DNA of 11,263 nt. Origin: Comamonadaceae bacterium (GTDB lineage: Bacteria > Pseudomonadota > Gammaproteobacteria > Burkholderiales > Burkholderiaceae_C). The notes below the pieces were generated by a model. It worked only from the letters and a program-made list of their open reading frames with translations. It did not search any database and was not told where the DNA came from. Within the stretch, counting starts at the first letter, position 1, and each line of letters opens with the position of its first letter. Positions 8,286 through 11,263 of this stretch are shown piece after piece. The position numbers were made by a program, and so were the translations under genes. The stretch spans positions 1 through 11,263 of the forward strand of contig CANJXV010000056.1 in assembly GCA_947478935.1 (NCBI GenBank), read 5' to 3'.

Positions 8286-8373
8286 GGAATGCCTTTATTT
8301 ACGTTTCAAAACAATCCAGCAAGGAGGTATGAAACGAAAAAGAGGCCCACAAAACACGGCATTTTCCCCATCA
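8269..8373 (-). promoter_or_regulatory. Candidate riboswitch expression platform of thiB
   Basis: The region between the aptamer and the early thiB codons holds nested symmetry. An outer perfect 12-bp inverted repeat has arms at 8269-8280 (inside thiB, about codons 2-6) and 8354-8365 (leader). An inner 7-bp stem pairs 8302-8308 with 8330-8336, its 21-base loop carrying CCTCCTT on the reverse strand, which is complementary to a Shine-Dalgarno sequence. The outer leader arm can also pair six bases with the ribosome-binding site region. No stem is followed directly by a strong T-run (CTTTTT at 8337-8342 lacks a convincing GC-rich stem), so control of translation is more likely than termination. 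This is inferred from complementarity, not from folding energies. Confidence 0.45.
8292..8296 (-). promoter_or_regulatory. thiB ribosome-binding site
   Basis: AAAGG on the reverse strand lies six bases before the thiB ATG. The bases just after it, which together with its GG read GGCATT (8288-8293), are complementary to AATGCC in the leader (8358-8363), so the site can be masked by the riboswitch leader. Confidence 0.6.
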
Positions 8374-8454
8374 CACTTCCTACGCTGGCATGACCCAGAT
8401 CAGGTTCATGGGGTATTTCTCAGCCCAGCTTGCGCCAGACACCCCCGGTGAAGC
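8374..8454 (-). ncRNA. TPP riboswitch (THI element) aptamer
   Basis: On the reverse strand the leader of thiB carries the conserved THI-box core: CUGAGA (8418-8423) followed by AAUACCCC, then GAACCUGAUCUGG and GCCAGCGUAGGAAG. Helices can be drawn by eye: P1 CUUC/GAAG, P2 GGGGU/ACCCC, P3 GUCUGGC/GCUGGGC closed by a GCAA tetraloop with some G-U pairs, and P5 CUGG/CCAG. CUGAGA recognises the pyrimidine ring and the P4/P5 arm the pyrophosphate of thiamine pyrophosphate. Binding lowers expression in nearly all bacterial examples. It starts directly after a -10 box and controls thiBPQ. The optional P3a helix is absent, which is common. Confidence 0.95.
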
Positions 8455-8458
8455 TGCG

Positions 8459-8464
8459 ATCATA
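8459..8464 (-). promoter_or_regulatory. -10 box of the thiBPQ promoter
   Basis: TATGAT on the reverse strand matches the sigma-70 -10 consensus at five of six positions. Transcription starting six to eight bases later would begin right at the 5' side of helix P1 of the TPP aptamer, as expected for a riboswitch transcript. The -35 region (around 8481-8487, TTAGTG-like) is poor. Confidence 0.5.
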
Positions 8465-8636
8465 CCCCGCGCGGCTGAGCCACTAAGGGGATGTCGCAGC
8501 AAGCGGCATTTCAGCGCTGCGCGCACCCATGGACTGCCGCGGCGCTTGCACTCCTCGCAGACAGGACTTGGGTCATTGCAAGGCCTTGGGCACTGGCAAT
8601 CCGCGGCGTGGTGGTCAGGGCCACGACAATCGGGCC
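8465..8636 (+). other. Divergent intergenic region before the permease gene
   Basis: This must hold the -35 element of thiB and whatever promoter drives the divergent permease gene. I see no convincing forward promoter. Small symmetries are present: AAGGCCTT at 8580-8587, and ATTGC (8575-8579) facing GCAAT (8596-8600). They may be an operator or chance. No reading frame here looks like a gene. Confidence 0.35.
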
Positions 8637-11263
8637 ATGCCCAACGCGATCTGGCCTCTCTTTACTAGCTTCTCCTGGCAGGAACTGCGTCACCACCCCT
8701 GGCGCAATGGCGCGGCGGTGGTGGCGGTGATGCTGGGAGTGGCGCTAGCGTTTGCGGTGCATGTGATCAACGCCTCAGCGCTGGATGAATTTGCGCGCGG
8801 CATGCGCAGCGTAGCCGGGCAGGCTGATGTGCAAGTGCAAGGCCGCAGCAAACCTGTCATCAACGAGGCGATCTATGGCCGCCTTAGCCGCCACCCCGAT
8901 GTGCAAAGCGCCTCGCCGGTGATTGAACTCAATACCTATGCTTTGCTTCCTCACATTCTTAGCAACGGGCCTTTGCAGGGGAGTAGCAAGCTGCCCATTC
9001 GCGTATTGGGAGTCGATGCTTTGCAAGTGGTAGGCATCACGCCGGATGTGCTGCCGCTACCTGACAGCGCGCTGGGTCGCTTGGATGTGTTTGCGCCCGA
9101 TGCGGTGTTTTTAAACAGCGCGGCTCGGGCGGCTTTGCTGCCTTCAAATGGCTCCGAATACGGGCCTCGCGTGGAGGCTAGTACAAGCTCAAGCCCTGCA
9201 CCAAATGGGGCTGCAATCACAACTCCGAGCTCAGCGAGCACGGTGCGCCTGCAACAAGGTATGCAATGGAAAAGTATGCGTCTGGCGGGGCGTATAGCGG
9301 CGGGTGGCACGCCGTTGGCAGTCATGGATGTGGCGGCTGCGCAATCTGTTTTTGGTATGTTGGGACAGCTCAGCCGCGTGGATGTGCAACTGCGCCCCGG
9401 CGTGGATCGGACTGTGTTTATGGCGCAGCTACAAGCCCAGCCCGATTGGCCTACCGATGCCGTGCTGGCCGAACCCGGCCAGGCCATGGCGCGTATGGAC
9501 AATTTGTCGCGTGCTTACCGGGTGAACCTGACGGTGCTGGCTTTAGTGGCTTTGTTTACCGGTGGCTTTTTGGTGTATTCGGTGCTCGCGCTCAGCGTGA
9601 CGCGGCGCGCGCAGCCACTGGCTTTGCTAGGCGTGCTAGGCATGGACCCGCGCCAGCGCTGGGGTTTAATCCTGCTGGAAGCTGGAACGCTGGGCCTTTT
9701 GGGCAGCGTGCTAGGGATTGCGCTGGGAACCGGCCTGGCGATGCTGGCGCTGCGCATGCTGGGCGGCGACCTGGGTGGCGGCTATTTTTCGGGGGCCATG
9801 CCTGCCCTGCAATGGAGTGGCGGCGCGGCCTTTGCATTTGGTGCACTGGGCGTGCTGGCTGCCTTGATAGGCGCCTGGTGGCCGGCACGCATGGCGGCGC
9901 ATTTGGCACCGGCCCAAACACTCAAAGGCCTGGGCTTTTCTGCGCAAGGCACAGGGCATGCCCCTGCAGGCCTGGCCTTGTTAGCCGCTGGCGCGGTGCT
10001 GGCGATGCTGCCACCGATTGGCGGCGTGCCCTTAGCGGCCTACGTCAGTGTGGCCTTGATACTGCTGGGCGGTATCAGCGCCCTGCCCCTTTTGGTGGGT
10101 TGGTTGCTAGACGGCGTCGCACTCCTGGTGGCGCACAAGCCACTGGCCTTGCTAGCGGTAGAGCGGGCGCGGCGCATGCGCGCAGGCGCGGCCATTGCCG
10201 TGAGCGGCGTGGTCGCCTCGCTGAGTCTGGCGGTGGCGCTAACGGTAATGGTGGGCAGCTTTAGAGGCTCGATGCTGCAATGGCTAGACACGGTGTTACC
10301 CGCTACCCTCTATGTTCGCACGGCCGGCAGCGCGGGCAGCGCAGAGCATGCGTACTTTGATCCGCAATTTATACAAGCGATTCGCGCGCTGCCGCAGGTG
10401 GATCGTCTGCGACCACAGCGCAGCATGCCGCTGACATTTGATAGCACGCGTCCGCCGGTAGCGCTGCTGGTGCGGCCCTTACGCGCAACACAAAGCACGA
10501 ATGCGACGGCGATGGATACCGACCTGCCGTTGCTGGCCCCGCCCTTGCCTACGCCCGCAGGTTTTATTGCGGTATACGTCAGCGAAGCCATGGTGGACTT
10601 GTATGGCGCACGCGCTGGGCGCGAATTGCCGCCGCTGGCCCAAGCGCTGGCTTCACAAACGCGTGCGGGCATACAGAGGCCGCGCTTTTTTGTGGCCGGT
10701 GTGTGGCGCGACTATGCGCGGCAGTTTGGCACTGTGGTCATAGACAGCCGGGACTTTGCGCAATTAAGTGATGATTCGCGCGTCAACGATTTAGCGCTGT
10801 GGCTGCACGCGGGTAAGGACAGCGCGCAAGTGGAGCAGGCGATTCGCGACCTGGCTAATGCGATGGCGATCAACGGGGCAAGGACACAAAAAAAGCGCGC
10901 TCAAGCGCAGGCCCAAGCAAACCCTGATGCCACGAATGCTGAGGAATTCAAACCCGACAAACAGACAAACGCATTTGCAGATAGCTCTGCGACGGATATG
11001 CACGAGGCCGCGGCAATAGAAGATGCGCCGGCAAGTCTTTTGGAGTTCGGCTCCGCGCAAGAAATTCGTAGCCGCACCATGGATATTTTTGACCGCAGCT
11101 TTGCCGTCACCTACTGGCTGCAAGCAGTGACGATTGGTATCGGCCTGTTTGGCGTGGCGGCCAGCTTTAGCGCGCAGGTGCTGGCGCGGCGCAAAGAGTT
11201 TGGGCTGCTGCTGCATCTGGGCCTCACGCGCGCGCAAGTGCTGCAAGTACTGGCGCTGGAAGG
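8637..11263 (+). CDS. FtsX-like ABC transporter permease (partial, runs off the right edge)
   Basis: An uninterrupted forward frame of 875 codons begins at ATG 8637 and has no stop in the window. The product is an inner-membrane permease of the FtsX/MacB/LolC superfamily with two permease blocks, the layout of large YbbP-type proteins (E. coli YbbP about 804 residues). Seen: a first membrane helix at about 25-45; a large extracytoplasmic part; the first FtsX block from about 296 (VNLTVLALVALFTGGFLVYS) with LALLGVLGMDPRQRW; a central group of hydrophobic helices at about 440-520; a second extracytoplasmic part; and the opening of the second FtsX block at about 817-875 (DRSFAVTYWLQAV, ARRKEFGLLLHLG). 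Such permeases work with a separate LolD/MacB-type ATPase, often to move lipids or lipoproteins, but the substrate here is unknown. No ATPase gene lies upstream. Two hydrophilic, low-complexity stretches (about 169-202 and 750-806) interrupt the extracytoplasmic parts. About 90 residues are probably missing. Confidence 0.88.
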   Translation, partial: MPNAIWPLFTSFSWQELRHHPWRNGAAVVAVMLGVALAFAVHVINASALDEFARGMRSVAGQADVQVQGRSKPVINEAIYGRLSRHPDVQSASPVIELNTYALLPHILSNGPLQGSSKLPIRVLGVDALQVVGITPDVLPLPDSALGRLDVFAPDAVFLNSAARAALLPSNGSEYGPRVEASTSSSPAPNGAAITTPSSASTVRLQQGMQWKSMRLAGRIAAGGTPLAVMDVAAAQSVFGMLGQLSRVDVQLRPGVDRTVFMAQLQAQPDWPTDAVLAEPGQAMARMDNLSRAYRVNLTVLALVALFTGGFLVYSVLALSVTRRAQPLALLGVLGMDPRQRWGLILLEAGTLGLLGSVLGIALGTGLAMLALRMLGGDLGGGYFSGAMPALQWSGGAAFAFGALGVLAALIGAWWPARMAAHLAPAQTLKGLGFSAQGTGHAPAGLALLAAGAVLAMLPPIGGVPLAAYVSVALILLGGISALPLLVGWLLDGVALLVAHKPLALLAVERARRMRAGAAIAVSGVVASLSLAVALTVMVGSFRGSMLQWLDTVLPATLYVRTAGSAGSAEHAYFDPQFIQAIRALPQVDRLRPQRSMPLTFDSTRPPVALLVRPLRATQSTNATAMDTDLPLLAPPLPTPAGFIAVYVSEAMVDLYGARAGRELPPLAQALASQTRAGIQRPRFFVAGVWRDYARQFGTVVIDSRDFAQLSDDSRVNDLALWLHAGKDSAQVEQAIRDLANAMAINGARTQKKRAQAQAQANPDATNAEEFKPDKQTNAFADSSATDMHEAAAIEDAPASLLEFGSAQEIRSRTMDIFDRSFAVTYWLQAVTIGIGLFGVAASFSAQVLARRKEFGLLLHLGLTRAQVLQVLALE

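Noticed and set aside
8337..8365. Intrinsic terminator in the thiB leader (T-run on the reverse strand)
   Set aside because: The U-run is present, but the bases before it form only a weak stem of about four pairs. Translational control by the inverted repeats fits better.
8062..8451. Forward 129-codon frame whose internal MKRKRG start has AAGGAGG one base before its ATG
   Set aside because: The spacing between the Shine-Dalgarno-like sequence and the ATG is too short, and the frame runs through the riboswitch on the opposite strand. The AAGGAGG is better explained as the complement of the CCUCCUU loop in the thiB leader.
9266..10264. 332-residue forward open frame
   Set aside because: It is a shifted frame inside the FtsX-like permease gene. 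The true frame (starting 8637) is open throughout and has membrane helices and family motifs; this one is Gly/Arg/Ala-rich without structure.

Overview
The window looks like chromosomal DNA of a GC-rich betaproteobacterium. The Comamonadaceae type (Rhodoferax, Polaromonas or Acidovorax relatives) is my inference from protein style, codon use and the TAAAAT promoter motif; no marker in the window proves it. I see no mobile element, CRISPR array, tRNA or rRNA. Most of the content is housekeeping and transport.

Layout, left to right. (1) Positions 1-91 hold the 3' end of an unidentified forward gene. (2) metG (methionyl-tRNA synthetase, full length with the C-terminal tRNA-binding domain) is followed after 3 bases by nadB (L-aspartate oxidase, first step of NAD synthesis); the pair ends in a clear intrinsic terminator. 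(3) A gene-poor stretch of about 370 bases ends in an AT-rich leader with a perfect 8-bp palindrome, followed by a stand-alone CvpA-family membrane protein gene. (4) On the reverse strand lies a thiamine ABC importer operon, thiB-thiP-thiQ, read right to left. It starts from a good -10 box and a TPP riboswitch. A 46-codon reverse-strand frame, shorter than usual gene-calling cutoffs, follows thiQ, and its stop codon overlaps that of the CvpA gene. (5) Divergent from thiB is a large forward gene for an FtsX-type ABC permease. It is open for 875 codons and cut by the window edge.

How the parts fit. ThiB (periplasmic binding protein), ThiP (two-domain permease) and ThiQ (ATPase) form one complete importer for thiamine/TPP. 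The riboswitch should shut it off when TPP is plentiful. The most interesting unexplained structure is the RNA between the TPP aptamer and the thiB coding sequence. A perfect 12-bp inverted repeat pairs the leader just after the aptamer with codons 3-6 of thiB, spanning the ribosome-binding site and start codon. The same leader arm can instead pair with the ribosome-binding site itself. This is a candidate translational expression platform with two alternative pairings. Secondary points of interest are the small reverse-strand frame, a local GC dip inside metG, and two hydrophilic insertions in the permease. I did not find a wholly new multi-gene system.
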